A stretch of DNA of 64,000 nt from assembly GCF_017355915.2 (NCBI RefSeq), contig NZ_JAFEUV020000007.1:186001-250000 (forward strand). The letters run 5' to 3'. The notes beneath the pieces are model-generated. The model had not been told where the DNA came from. It searched no databases and saw only the letters and a list, made by a program, of their open reading frames with translations. The stretch comes from Telluribacter roseus. Lineage in GTDB: Bacteria; Bacteroidota; Bacteroidia; Cytophagales; Spirosomataceae. This document shows positions 55,069-63,612 of the stretch, one piece after another (the stretch's first letter is position 1; each line of letters begins with the position of its first letter). A program made the translations under genes and the position numbers.

Positions 55069-57492
55069 ATGAGAGCTTTTCTACGCATTCTCCTACTACC
55101 CCTACTGATCCTTTCCTCCATGACCGCTAGTAGCCAGGCTATACGGGGGGAGGTAAAGGATGAAGCGGGTAAGCCATTCCCGATGGCTAATGTACTGCTC
55201 CTGAAAGCGGAAGACTCCACCCTGGTAAAGGGTATGGTTGCCAATGATGCTGGCTTGTACAGCATGGACAAAGTACCCAGTGGCAAGTATTTGCTGGCTG
55301 CTACGGTAGTAGGCTACCGGAAGGCCTACTCGGCTCCGTTTACCATTTCATCCACTACTGCCGGCCACCAGCTATCACCACTAACGGTACTTCCCGACGC
55401 CAGACAGCTCCATGAAGTGACGGTTACAGCGCAAAAGCCGCTGTTTGAGCAGCAGATCGACCGAATGGTTATCAATGTTCAAAGCAGTATAACGGCAGCG
55501 GGTAGCACTGCTCTGGATGTGCTGGAGAGATCGCCGGGAATCATGGTAGATCGCCAGAACAACGCTCTGCTGATGAATGGAAAACAAGGTGTAATGGTGA
55601 TGCTGAACGGAAAGCTTAGCCGGCTTCCCATGGAGGCAGTCATGCAGATGTTGGGTGGCATGAACGCCGGTAACATCGAGAAGATAGAGATCATCACCAC
55701 GCCACCTTCCGGGTACGATGCCGAGGGTAACGCCGGGCTGATCAACATCGTTTTTAAGAAGAATACCAACTACGGATCCAACGGCACCTACACCATCAAC
55801 ATCGGGTATGGTCGCTTTGAGCGCGTAGGGGGATCCATGAATGTTAACCACCGTTCCGAGAAGATTAATTTATTTGCTGACTATTCGGGACAGATGGATC
55901 ACTTCCTGATGTTTATGAATACGGATCGGAGTATCAGAGAACCCGTACCTATCGTGACCACGCTTTCGGGGAAACGGGACTTTCGCAACTGGATGCACAA
56001 TGGACGCGCGGGGTTTGACTATACAGTAGGTCTTAAAACTACGTTGAGTGCTCTGGCTACAGCATTTAGCTTTCGACAAGATCAGCTTGCTTTTAACCAT
56101 TCACAGATTACAAGAAACGCCCGCCCTGATACCAGAATGGCCATACGCGACCGAGAGCTCAACCACTCCTGGAACTATACCGGTAACCTGAATATTCGTC
56201 ATAAACTGAGCAGCAGGCAGGAGTTGAATGCTGATCTGGATTATATCTATTTCTTTAACAACAACCCCCACAGCTACCAGTTTTCGTATGACTATATTCA
56301 GGAAAACCGGCAGGAAGTGGAGCTCCTTAACAATACCAAAAGAACCCCGGGGCGTTTGTGGGTAGCCAAAGCGGATTATTCGCTGGAAGCAAGCCGAAAA
56401 CTGAAACTGGAGTCCGGCGTGAAAAGCACTTTTTCCCGCTTTGAAAATGATATTGATGCGCAAAGACAGACGAACGAAGTGTGGGCTGAGGACCCATCCC
56501 TTACGATGCATGTGTTAATGGATGAAACCATACACGCTGCCTACGCCAATGTATCGCAGCAGTTGACGGCTAAAAGTAAACTTCAGGCAGGTGTACGGTA
56601 TGAACATACCGTAACGGATCTCAGGACGTTCAGTCAGCAGCCACTGGTATATCGAAACTATGGCAACTGGTTCCCAACCCTGTTTTTCTCGCAGGACCTT
56701 TCCAAAAAGAGTAGCCTGCAGTTTGCCTTCAGTCGTCGGATTACGCGCCCTACCTTCAGAGATCTGGCTCCATTCTTCACCATTTTTGATCCTACATCAA
56801 CCATTGGTGGAAATGATCGGCTGCTACCGGCACTATCCAGTAATCTCCAGACAACGTACCGCTTCCGGAGCAACTACCTGCTGACGTTTGAGTACACAAA
56901 CACCCGGAATGCAATCTTCTGGAATATCAAAATCTTACCGGAAGAAAACCGGCAGATCACGCAGCGGGATAACATAGCGCGCGTCCACAACTACTCCGTT
57001 TCATTGGGTTTTCCGTTGCAGATCGCTACCTGGTGGCAGATGCAGTTAAATCTGCAGGCGGTTCGTCAGCAGGGACGTACAAAACTAGCGGAGGAAGATA
57101 TAAACCGTTCCATCCAGTATGGCCGTATCAACTTAACCCAAACATTCCGTCTGCCACAGTACTTTACGGTTGAAGTAAATGGCTTTTACCAGAGCAGGAG
57201 CTTGAATGGGATACTGGTACGAAGGCCCTTTGGTTCATTGAATATCGGTGTCCAGAAGAAGCTGAAAGAGCAGGCAGGTACCCTGCGGTTGTCAGCAGAG
57301 GACGTCTTATGGACGCAGCGCATGGAGTTTTTCTCCCAGGATACCAGTCAGGGTTATAGCACGAACTTTAATTTTATGATGACGAGCCGGGTTGTACGTC
57401 TGACGTACTCGCGGAACTTTGGCAATCAGAATGTCAAAGTAAACAGTAAGCGGTCTACAGGTGCAGAAGAGGAGCGGCAACGGGTAAATTAA
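55069..57492 (+). CDS. Outer-membrane beta-barrel protein with carboxypeptidase-regulatory-like domain
   Basis: Outer-membrane receptor-like protein of 807 residues of the OMP_b-brl_3 (TonB-receptor-like) type. Signal peptide to about residue 23 (SSQA). A carboxypeptidase-regulatory-like domain follows (about 24-110, IRGEVKDEAGKPFPMANVLL), then a plug-like region (about 120-230, DVLERSPGIMVDRQNNALLMNG and IEKIEIITTPPSGYDAEGNAGLINIVFKK) and a long barrel to the end. The phrase PSGYDAEGNAGLINI is characteristic. It lacks a SusD partner, so it probably does not belong to a glycan locus; metal, peptide or small-molecule uptake is possible. It is monocistronic, with a hairpin terminator 55 bases downstream. 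Confidence 0.9.
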   Translation: MRAFLRILLLPLLILSSMTASSQAIRGEVKDEAGKPFPMANVLLLKAEDSTLVKGMVANDAGLYSMDKVPSGKYLLAATVVGYRKAYSAPFTISSTTAGHQLSPLTVLPDARQLHEVTVTAQKPLFEQQIDRMVINVQSSITAAGSTALDVLERSPGIMVDRQNNALLMNGKQGVMVMLNGKLSRLPMEAVMQMLGGMNAGNIEKIEIITTPPSGYDAEGNAGLINIVFKKNTNYGSNGTYTINIGYGRFERVGGSMNVNHRSEKINLFADYSGQMDHFLMFMNTDRSIREPVPIVTTLSGKRDFRNWMHNGRAGFDYTVGLKTTLSALATAFSFRQDQLAFNHSQITRNARPDTRMAIRDRELNHSWNYTGNLNIRHKLSSRQELNADLDYIYFFNNNPHSYQFSYDYIQENRQEVELLNNTKRTPGRLWVAKADYSLEASRKLKLESGVKSTFSRFENDIDAQRQTNEVWAEDPSLTMHVLMDETIHAAYANVSQQLTAKSKLQAGVRYEHTVTDLRTFSQQPLVYRNYGNWFPTLFFSQDLSKKSSLQFAFSRRITRPTFRDLAPFFTIFDPTSTIGGNDRLLPALSSNLQTTYRFRSNYLLTFEYTNTRNAIFWNIKILPEENRQITQRDNIARVHNYSVSLGFPLQIATWWQMQLNLQAVRQQGRTKLAEEDINRSIQYGRINLTQTFRLPQYFTVEVNGFYQSRSLNGILVRRPFGSLNIGVQKKLKEQAGTLRLSAEDVLWTQRMEFFSQDTSQGYSTNFNFMMTSRVVRLTYSRNFGNQNVKVNSKRSTGAEEERQRVN

Positions 57493-57546
57493 AATTTATT
57501 TCATCCGATCATTTTTATAGCTATTAATGCTGTGAGAAGCATACAG

Positions 57547-57590
57547 GCCTGAATGGTTGTCAGTGGGCAACCCTTCAGGCTTTTGTATTT
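57547..57590 (+). terminator. Rho-independent terminator
   Basis: A 13-bp stem with one mismatch (GCCTGAATGGTTG at 57547-57559 and CAACCCTTCAGGC at 57568-57580) and an 8-base loop is followed by TTTTGTATTT. It ends the outer-membrane barrel gene. Confidence 0.8.
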
Positions 57591-57747
57591 TCTAATGGAT
57601 GTACATACCGTTGGGTTGATACTTTGTTCTGTCCTTGGTATGGATCAACGCTGCCAGACTTACCGATAGATTTGCAGTATCATGTACTTTTACTCTTAGA
57701 GTATAGATTGAACCTATTACAAGTATCGACCTGGTTAGTATCCTTAC

Positions 57748-58584
57748 ATGATGTACAGCAAACGACTGCTCCTCCTACTGGTTGTCCTCCTGAGCGTATT
57801 CTGCTCGTTCACCCAGAAGCCCCTTACCTGGGTAGCCATTGGCGATTCGATTACCTACCTGAATGAGCACCAGAACGAAACCGATCACCGGATCACGAAG
57901 GGGTACATGACCCGGGTTACAGAGAAGCTACCCTATATCCAGTACATCAACCAGGGACACAATGGATGGACCGCCGGACGCATCGCGCAGTCCATAGACC
58001 AGCTTGGTATAAGCAAAGCCGACATTTATACCATCTTTCTGGGTACCAACGATTGGTGGGCGGGTAGGCCGGTAGGGCAGTTGCGGGATTACCAGAACAA
58101 TACCGGAAATGCTACCTTATATGGGTCTTTTCGTATTATCATTGATAAGCTACGCAGTCTGAACCCAGATGCGCGCATTGTGCTGATTACGCCGATGCAG
58201 CGGGCGGACTTTGTGTACCTCTTCAACTACAAAAACAATGCGTTTGGCTCCTACCAGGCCAAGAACGGGCAGCAACTGGAAGCCTTTGCGCAGGCGATTG
58301 ATTCCATTGGCCAGCTGGAGCGGATCCCGGTTATTGACCTTTTCCATACCCGGGGCCTGCGACTGGAAAAGCTGATAAAGTACAAGCGCCTCAAGAACCC
58401 CGATACCGGGCAGTATCAAAACTACACCTACCCGGCCTACACCCAGGTACCCTTTAATCCCGAGACGGACGAGTACCCTTATCCACTGGATGCGGTGGCT
58501 CAGACCTACGATGGGCTGCATCCTTCGGATAAAGGCTACGCGCTTATTAGCCAGAAACTGGTGAAAGTACTACGGAAGTACTAG
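57748..58584 (+). CDS. Secreted SGNH/GDSL-family hydrolase
   Basis: Esterase-type hydrolase of 278 residues with a signal peptide ending near CSFTQ. All four SGNH blocks are present: Ser in AIGDSITYL (block I), Gly in NQGHNGWT (block II), Asn in FLGTNDWW (block III) and the Asp-x-x-His pair in YDGLHPSDKG (block V). It should thus be catalytically competent, removing acyl groups from a carbohydrate or lipid in the periplasm. The natural ester is not deducible. It stands alone, with about 250 bases upstream and the SdpR-like regulator downstream. Confidence 0.93.
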   Translation: MMYSKRLLLLLVVLLSVFCSFTQKPLTWVAIGDSITYLNEHQNETDHRITKGYMTRVTEKLPYIQYINQGHNGWTAGRIAQSIDQLGISKADIYTIFLGTNDWWAGRPVGQLRDYQNNTGNATLYGSFRIIIDKLRSLNPDARIVLITPMQRADFVYLFNYKNNAFGSYQAKNGQQLEAFAQAIDSIGQLERIPVIDLFHTRGLRLEKLIKYKRLKNPDTGQYQNYTYPAYTQVPFNPETDEYPYPLDAVAQTYDGLHPSDKGYALISQKLVKVLRKY

Positions 58585-58690
58585 CAAGAATTTTACATCT
58601 TCATATATAGTTAAATATCTGTTCGTTACTACGCACGGCTGCTTTCTGTCCCCTTCGCAGAATCAGAAAGTACTTGACTTGTATCCAAAG

Positions 58691-58712
58691 TATTTAGATA
58701 TTTGCCTAAATA
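58691..58712. promoter_or_regulatory. Inverted repeat, candidate SdpR/ArsR operator
   Basis: TATTTAG (58691-58697) and its exact complement CTAAATA (58706-58712) flank an 8-base AT-rich spacer, 26 bases before the start of the ArsR-type regulator. The size and AT-rich symmetry fit ArsR/SdpR operators and autorepression is usual in this family. Binding is inferred. Confidence 0.55.
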
Positions 58713-58738
58713 TATAATGGTTCAAATGCAATCTCTAC

Positions 58739-58993
58739 ATGAATGCAGTTTTTAAGGCTCTGAATGATCCTACGCGGCGTAAGATACTGGAGATGTTAAG
58801 GGAGAAGGATATGACCGCCGGGGAAATAGCGGATGCCTTCAACATATCAAAACCAAGTATTTCGCATCATCTGGATCTGCTCCGCCAGGCAGATCTGGTG
58901 GTGAGTGTCAAAGAGGGGCAATTCATTAATTACTCCATTAATACAACCGTCATGGATGAGATCATCCAGTGGATCATTCAGCTAAAAAAATAG
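58739..58993 (+). CDS. sdpR: ArsR/SdpR-family winged-helix autorepressor
   Basis: Small DNA-binding protein of 84 residues that forms one winged helix-turn-helix: VFKALNDPTRRKILEMLREKD, recognition helix ISKPSISHHLDLLRQADLV and the wing EGQFINYSIN. No metal-binding Cys pair (CxC) is present, which separates it from arsenic sensors and fits the SdpR subgroup. It is followed after 4 bases by an SdpI-type membrane protein, the pairing known from Bacillus, where SdpI holds the repressor at the membrane. That mechanism is inferred here from the gene order. Confidence 0.9.
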   Translation: MNAVFKALNDPTRRKILEMLREKDMTAGEIADAFNISKPSISHHLDLLRQADLVVSVKEGQFINYSINTTVMDEIIQWIIQLKK

Positions 58994-58997
58994 TACT

Positions 58998-59654
58998 ATG
59001 GCAACGAAGGAATTTATAAAGAAAGAGTCTATCATCTGGATCGCCCTTTTGATCCCCATCCTGTACATGATCCTGGTATGGGACCGACTCCCCGAGCAGC
59101 TCCCTATCCATTATACCATACAGGGAGAGGTAGATCAATATGGCCCTACCTGGATCATGCCATTGCTCCATGTTGGGTTGTACCTATTGCTACTACTGCT
59201 GCCCAGGCTCGACCCCAGAAGAGATAACTTTGCCATATTTGGCTCGACCTGGTACAAGCTGCGGCTGGCGATTATGGTTTTTCTGGGCTACACCACTTCG
59301 GTCATTATCACCTCATCCATCGGCTATGAGATCAATGTGATGAAGTGGATTCTGGTAGGGGTATTCCTGCTGTTCATCATTTTCGGCAACTACCTGAGTA
59401 CCGTCCGACCAAACTGGACAGTAGGTATCCGGCTGCCGTGGACCCTGGAGAATGAAAAAGTCTGGAGAAAAACCCACGCTTTTGCCGGCAGGCTGTGGTT
59501 CTGGACGGGAGTCGTGGCAATTTTGATAATTATTGTTCTTCCCACTACAGTTGCTTTACCGCTGCTCTTTACCGCGCTGATGCTCATCGTTATCATACCT
59601 ATGGTGTATGCCTACCTGATCTATAAGGCCGAAAAGAGACACAACTACGATTAA
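58998..59654 (+). CDS. sdpI: SdpI-family immunity-type membrane protein
   Basis: Integral membrane protein of 218 residues with about six helices. The N-terminal part has the DUF1648 pattern (WDRLPEQLPIHYTIQGEVDQYG). The C-terminal part has the SdpI signature GNYLSTVRPNWTVGIRLPWTLENEKVWRKTHAFAGRLW. In Bacillus, SdpI protects against the SDP toxin and sequesters SdpR. No toxin gene is visible here, and in Bacteroidota such pairs may have a general envelope-stress role. It is co-transcribed with the regulator. Confidence 0.92.
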   Translation: MATKEFIKKESIIWIALLIPILYMILVWDRLPEQLPIHYTIQGEVDQYGPTWIMPLLHVGLYLLLLLLPRLDPRRDNFAIFGSTWYKLRLAIMVFLGYTTSVIITSSIGYEINVMKWILVGVFLLFIIFGNYLSTVRPNWTVGIRLPWTLENEKVWRKTHAFAGRLWFWTGVVAILIIIVLPTTVALPLLFTALMLIVIIPMVYAYLIYKAEKRHNYD

Positions 59655-59701
59655 CAGTTTAGAGTACCTTTTATTTAACCCATCTATAATTTACATAAGC
59701 T

Positions 59702-60148
59702 ATGAAAAAGACAATATTGATCACTGGACTACTTCTGCCTACTTTGTCATTTGGCCATACTGGTAAGGAAAGCACAGAGCCTGACACGCAGGATACTGCT
59801 ACCCAAACAGAATATCATGAAGTACAAAGCCGGGCTGGAATTTTCAAGTTAGAAACCCAGATGAACACCGAAGGAATATCCTACAGATTTGCTCCGCTGT
59901 CGAAAACCCATACCATCGAATGGGACGAAGTAGAAAAAGCGTACGTAAGGGAGTTTAAGCCCCTCAGGGAGTACGGCGGCTGGGGCATCCGCTACTCGTT
60001 CAGCAGGGGCAAGGCTTACTTTATGAAGGGGAACAAGGGTATCCAGCTGGAGCTAAAGAATGGCAAAAAAGTACTACTGGGTACGCAGAATCCCGCGGAA
60101 GCCGGGCAGCTACTCCAGCACCTTGAGGAAAATGGTTTTATCAAGTAG
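59702..60148 (+). CDS. Small exported protein with PH-like C-terminal domain
   Basis: Protein of 148 residues that begins with a signal peptide (MKKTILITGLLLPTLSFG) and a polar, Thr/Glu-rich linker. From about residue 46 it matches a PH-like module usually found behind membrane helices: ISYRFAPLSKTHTIEWDEVEKAYVR, YGGWGIRYSFSRGKAYFMKG and GIQLELKNGKKVLLGTQNP. In the usual relatives the N-terminus holds two membrane helices; here it seems replaced by a cleavable signal, placing the domain in the periplasm. It lies 47 bases after sdpI and is probably co-transcribed with it. The function is unknown. Confidence 0.72.
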   Translation: MKKTILITGLLLPTLSFGHTGKESTEPDTQDTATQTEYHEVQSRAGIFKLETQMNTEGISYRFAPLSKTHTIEWDEVEKAYVREFKPLREYGGWGIRYSFSRGKAYFMKGNKGIQLELKNGKKVLLGTQNPAEAGQLLQHLEENGFIK

Positions 60149-60169
60149 TTGTTAGGTATTGTGAGTCGG

Positions 60170-60215
60170 GCTGGTACCTGTCCTGAATAGATTTGCTATC
60201 TGGACAGGTACCAGC
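60170..60215. terminator. Hairpin between convergent genes
   Basis: A perfect 14-bp inverted repeat (GCTGGTACCTGTCC at 60170-60183, complement at 60202-60215) with an 18-base loop lies between the PH-like gene and the convergent phosphodiesterase gene. There is no long T-run, so termination may be weak, but the position suits a shared terminator. Confidence 0.65.
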
Positions 60216-60236
60216 ATTAGTTTAGGCAGAAAACCA

Positions 60237-61493
60237 CTATTCCACCACCCACCGGTTGACCGTGTTGTGTTTTCCTTCCAGTACGATCTTGTAGAAGCCC
60301 TTCGCAAATTTTGCTACATTTACCTGAACCTGCTCATGGGCTACGGGTACTTCGGTAAGCAGGGTATAGGTATCCCTGCCCCCTGTTTCAAACCCATTAG
60401 TTGTCGCCAGCCATACTTTTACGGTACCTTCCTTCTCAATAGCTTTCCAGGTAGTAGTTATTTTCCCTTCCTCCTTACGTACCGTAGGGTTGATCAACGA
60501 CAGCTTTCCCGTCAGGGGTATACCGTCTATTTCAAGGGCCTGATCGCGGGGAATGGATAAATCCAGGTGTCGGACCAGGGTAGGCATTATATCCACGATG
60601 GCGGGTAGTACCTGCGTTCCGGTCGTGCCCCGGAAGTAGCTGTTCAGCCCGGTAGCATTGGTGGTGATCCAGGTACTGCGTTCGCGGTCCGACTGGCCGC
60701 CGTGGTTTTTGCCGGTATCGGCACTACGGCCGTGGTCGGTGGTGATAAATACCTGCCAGTCTTCTCCAAACTGCTGTTGCCGGTACCTGACCGACTGCCA
60801 TATCCGCCCGATCTGCTGGTCCATGATCCGGATAGACTCTTCAAAACGTTCACCATCGCCGTAGCGGTGCCCCATATCATCGGTATATTCCAGGTACACC
60901 CACGACAGGTCGGGGCTCTCTTCCCGGATGAAGCGGGCCGCTTCGGTGGCTACTTTCTCATCAATCAGGTGGATGTAGTGCGCGTCTTTATCGTGGGGAA
61001 AGTGAATGGTATCCAGTTCGAAACCATCAAATGCGTAGTCCAGACGCAGGTGGTTGGTCTGGGGCAGACCCTCGCCGATGAGTTTGGTGCGATTGTCAAG
61101 CCAGGTGGAGTATACGGCTGTTTTCTTCTCCGGGTACTGCTCCTCCATGAACCGGAACAGGGTCCAGTAGTGGTAGTTGGGTTCTTTGATCCGGTTGTCC
61201 CACACGTTGTGCTTGTTGACCCAGGTACCCGTGAGCAGGCTGTTATAGCCAACCGCCGAGATGGTCGGAGTCTGGGAGTAGGTACCCTTGCCGCCTCCCA
61301 CGTAGGCACGGGTATAGCCTCCTTCCCGGGCAATAGCATCCAAGTGTGGGGTACTTACTTTTTCAATTACATCGGCCGAAATCCCGTCCACGATAATAAA
61401 CAGGGCCTTTCTGGAGCCGGTTTGGGCGGGGCTGGTTGGTCCACTGAAAAGGCAAGTGCTAAGTGTAATCAGAAATAAAATTGTCTTGTACAT
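60237..61493 (-). CDS. Secreted type I phosphodiesterase/nucleotide pyrophosphatase-family enzyme
   Basis: Alkaline-phosphatase-superfamily hydrolase of 418 residues with a signal peptide (to about residue 24). Metal-site motifs are in the right order: IIVDG (Asp36), the nucleophile region SQTPTISAVGYNSLLTGTW with Thr75/Thr77 as candidates, YTDDMGHRYG (Asp and His), and FITTDHGRS with a following KNHGG. This set suggests two bound zinc ions and hydrolysis of a phosphodiester or phosphomonoester in the periplasm. The last 80 residues form a small beta domain (TITTTWKAIEKEG-like region) not part of the catalytic core. It is transcribed alone; the promoter should lie in the 61494-61704 gap, divergent from the next gene. 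Confidence 0.9.
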   Translation of the reverse strand: MYKTILFLITLSTCLFSGPTSPAQTGSRKALFIIVDGISADVIEKVSTPHLDAIAREGGYTRAYVGGGKGTYSQTPTISAVGYNSLLTGTWVNKHNVWDNRIKEPNYHYWTLFRFMEEQYPEKKTAVYSTWLDNRTKLIGEGLPQTNHLRLDYAFDGFELDTIHFPHDKDAHYIHLIDEKVATEAARFIREESPDLSWVYLEYTDDMGHRYGDGERFEESIRIMDQQIGRIWQSVRYRQQQFGEDWQVFITTDHGRSADTGKNHGGQSDRERSTWITTNATGLNSYFRGTTGTQVLPAIVDIMPTLVRHLDLSIPRDQALEIDGIPLTGKLSLINPTVRKEEGKITTTWKAIEKEGTVKVWLATTNGFETGGRDTYTLLTEVPVAHEQVQVNVAKFAKGFYKIVLEGKHNTVNRWVVE

Positions 61494-61704
61494 AACTCCG
61501 AAGAGGTCTATTGGTAGGATGAGGAAAAGGGCAAAGATCCCCTTATAAATCTAAAACAACCGAAACTCAATATTGCCACTACTTTATAAAATTGTTAAAG
61601 ATCGTGCCTCCTGATTATGAAATCGTTAAGGTTGATAGAGAGTCTCCTACTCATTTCGTGATGTGAGTAATTTGGCTGCTTCAATTCAACCTACTCATAA
61701 TCAC

Positions 61705-63207
61705 ATGATCTCACACAAGCTACTTATCCGTTTAGCTTTTTTAGCAGTAGTAACGTATGGCTGTACGGACCATGCTCCGCTTGATCCTGTTGCAGAGGAT
61801 CCCACCACTTTTCAGGAAGTAGCCAGTATTGATCTGGGAGGTACCGGCGCTTCCGAGATATCTGCCTACGATCCCGCTACGCGTCGGCTCTTCACGGTCA
61901 ATAATGAATCAAAAGCACTCGTAGAGGTGATGGACCTGTCTGCCTTTCCGGCTGTTACTAAATTACAGCCTATTGATGTATCAGCTCTGGGCGGAGTGGC
62001 CAATAGTGTGGCTGTGTCAGGCGGTAAACTGGCCATAGCACTGGAGGCCACCAACAAGCAGGCCAACGGTAGCGTAATCATCATCAATACTGCTACCCTC
62101 GCCACGATCAGGCAGGTACCTGTAGGGGCTATGCCTGATATGGTTACGTTTAGCCCCGACGGAAACTTTATCGTAACGGCCGACGAAGGCGAACCCAACG
62201 GCGACTACAGCGTAGATCCGAAGGGATCTATCTCTATTATCAATGTAGCTGATAATTACAGCGTGAAAACGCTTTACTTCGATGCCTTTGCGGGTTCGCT
62301 TCCCCAGTTGGCTCAGGCCGGCTTCCGGGTATTTGGCCCTAACGCCAGCTTTGCGCAGGATATCGAACCCGAGTACGTAGCTATCTCCGATGATTCCAAA
62401 AAAGCCTACGTTACCCTGCAGGAGAATAACGGTATTGCCGAAGTGGATCTGGTGAACGGTACGATCCTGAAGCTACACCCGCTGGGCACCAAGGATTATA
62501 GTCAGCCTATCAATGCTATTGATCCAAGTGATAGAGACAGTAAGGTAGAACTACGAACCGTACCCATTAAGTCGCTGTACCTGCCGGATGCTATTTCGTA
62601 CTTTACGGTGAATGGTACTCAGTACCTGATCACTGCCAATGAGGGAGATGCCCGGGAGTACTCTACGTTTGATGAGCAGGCGCGGGTAGGTACACTTAAT
62701 CTGGATGCTACGGCTTTTGCGGATGCCACTACGCTGAAGCGTCCCGAAAACCTGGGCCGTCTGCGCGTCACTAAGACCATGGGTGATATTGATAATGATG
62801 GAGACTACGATGTACTGTATGGATTTGGCGGACGTGGGTTTAGCATCCTGAATGCGGCAACGGGGCAGCTGGTATACGAATCAGGTACCAGCCTGGAGCA
62901 GGAGGTGATTAAGGCCGGTCTGTACGATGATGATCGCTCAGATGATAAAGGCGTAGAACCCGAGGGCGTAACCGTAGGCATGATGAATGGCAAGCCCGTG
63001 GCTTTCGTAGCCCTCGAGCGGGCAGATGCCATTGCGGTATATGATGTAAGCAATCCGGTGGCTCCTGTATTCCTCAAGCTCATCAAAACGGGAGATGCTC
63101 CGGAAGGGGTACTGTTTGTAGCAGCAGACAAGAGTCCATCCGGCAAAAGTCTGCTCATTACCAGCAATGAAGGAGATGGTACTGTGAAGTTCTTTCAGAG
63201 CAACTAG
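61705..63207 (+). CDS. Choice-of-anchor-I-type beta-propeller lipoprotein
   Basis: Lipoprotein of 500 residues. I chose the ATG at 61705 over 61663 because the signal peptide MISHKLLIRLAFLAVVTYGC then ends in a lipobox (Cys20). The body is a beta-propeller of the family named choice-of-anchor I, with blocks TFSPDGNFIVTADEGEPNGDY, GTQYLITANEGDAREYSTFDE, GDIDNDGDYDVLYGFGGRGFSI and KGVEPEGVTVGMMNGKPVAFVALERADAIAVYD. These Asp/Glu/Asn-rich loops suggest calcium binding. Relatives are surface or secreted proteins, some annotated as phosphatases or esterases; the activity here is unproven. The gene ends at a hairpin terminator. Confidence 0.88.
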   Translation: MISHKLLIRLAFLAVVTYGCTDHAPLDPVAEDPTTFQEVASIDLGGTGASEISAYDPATRRLFTVNNESKALVEVMDLSAFPAVTKLQPIDVSALGGVANSVAVSGGKLAIALEATNKQANGSVIIINTATLATIRQVPVGAMPDMVTFSPDGNFIVTADEGEPNGDYSVDPKGSISIINVADNYSVKTLYFDAFAGSLPQLAQAGFRVFGPNASFAQDIEPEYVAISDDSKKAYVTLQENNGIAEVDLVNGTILKLHPLGTKDYSQPINAIDPSDRDSKVELRTVPIKSLYLPDAISYFTVNGTQYLITANEGDAREYSTFDEQARVGTLNLDATAFADATTLKRPENLGRLRVTKTMGDIDNDGDYDVLYGFGGRGFSILNAATGQLVYESGTSLEQEVIKAGLYDDDRSDDKGVEPEGVTVGMMNGKPVAFVALERADAIAVYDVSNPVAPVFLKLIKTGDAPEGVLFVAADKSPSGKSLLITSNEGDGTVKFFQSN

Positions 63208-63232
63208 TAGTATAGTATAAATTTAGTTATAT

Positions 63233-63268
63233 GAAGTGGTGGCTCAGGTAGAGACCGCCACTTCTTTA
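63233..63268 (+). terminator. Rho-independent terminator
   Basis: A 10-bp stem (GAAGTGGTGG at 63233-63242 with CCGCCACTTC at 63255-63264, one G-U pair) is extended by CTC/GAG around a small loop and followed by TTTA. It lies 25 bases after the lipoprotein stop. Confidence 0.7.
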
Positions 63269-63612
63269 TGCTATCACGGAAGTAATCTCTGCTGAGAAAT
63301 AATCCCTTAGACTTTACTTATTATTATGATTTTCGAAGAGTTAGTCCTGCCAGAAGTAGGGTAGGAGCTATTGAGCTAAAATCGTACAGGAATAAATATA
63401 ACAAAAACAACCTATAGATAAGTATCCATAGGCTGTCCGACATATATCCACACCATTTAATTGAGCCGTAAATCTATACGTCAATAGTATGCAATGCAAC
63501 TATACGAGAGCTATTTTTTTGATTTTTGTAATATTTACATCTCTATTCAAAAATCATTAAAAAATAACCGGAAGTTTGGGCGGTCCTAACTATCACAAAT
63601 TGTAATTTTCGG
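63269..63612. other. AT-rich intergenic region
   Basis: These 344 bases between two convergent genes hold no convincing open frame, RNA fold or promoter. A 15-base word shared with 3521-3535 is noted under rejected items. Confidence 0.4.

Noticed and set aside
58739-59654. Arsenic resistance operon
   Set aside because: The ArsR-type regulator lacks the CxC metal site and its partner is SdpI-like, not an arsenite pump or arsenate reductase.
3521-63495. 15-base word TCAATAGTATGCAAT at 3521-3535 and 63481-63495
   Set aside because: A few exact 15-mers shared at random are expected in 64 kb, and the flanks share nothing, so it is not treated as an attachment-site pair.
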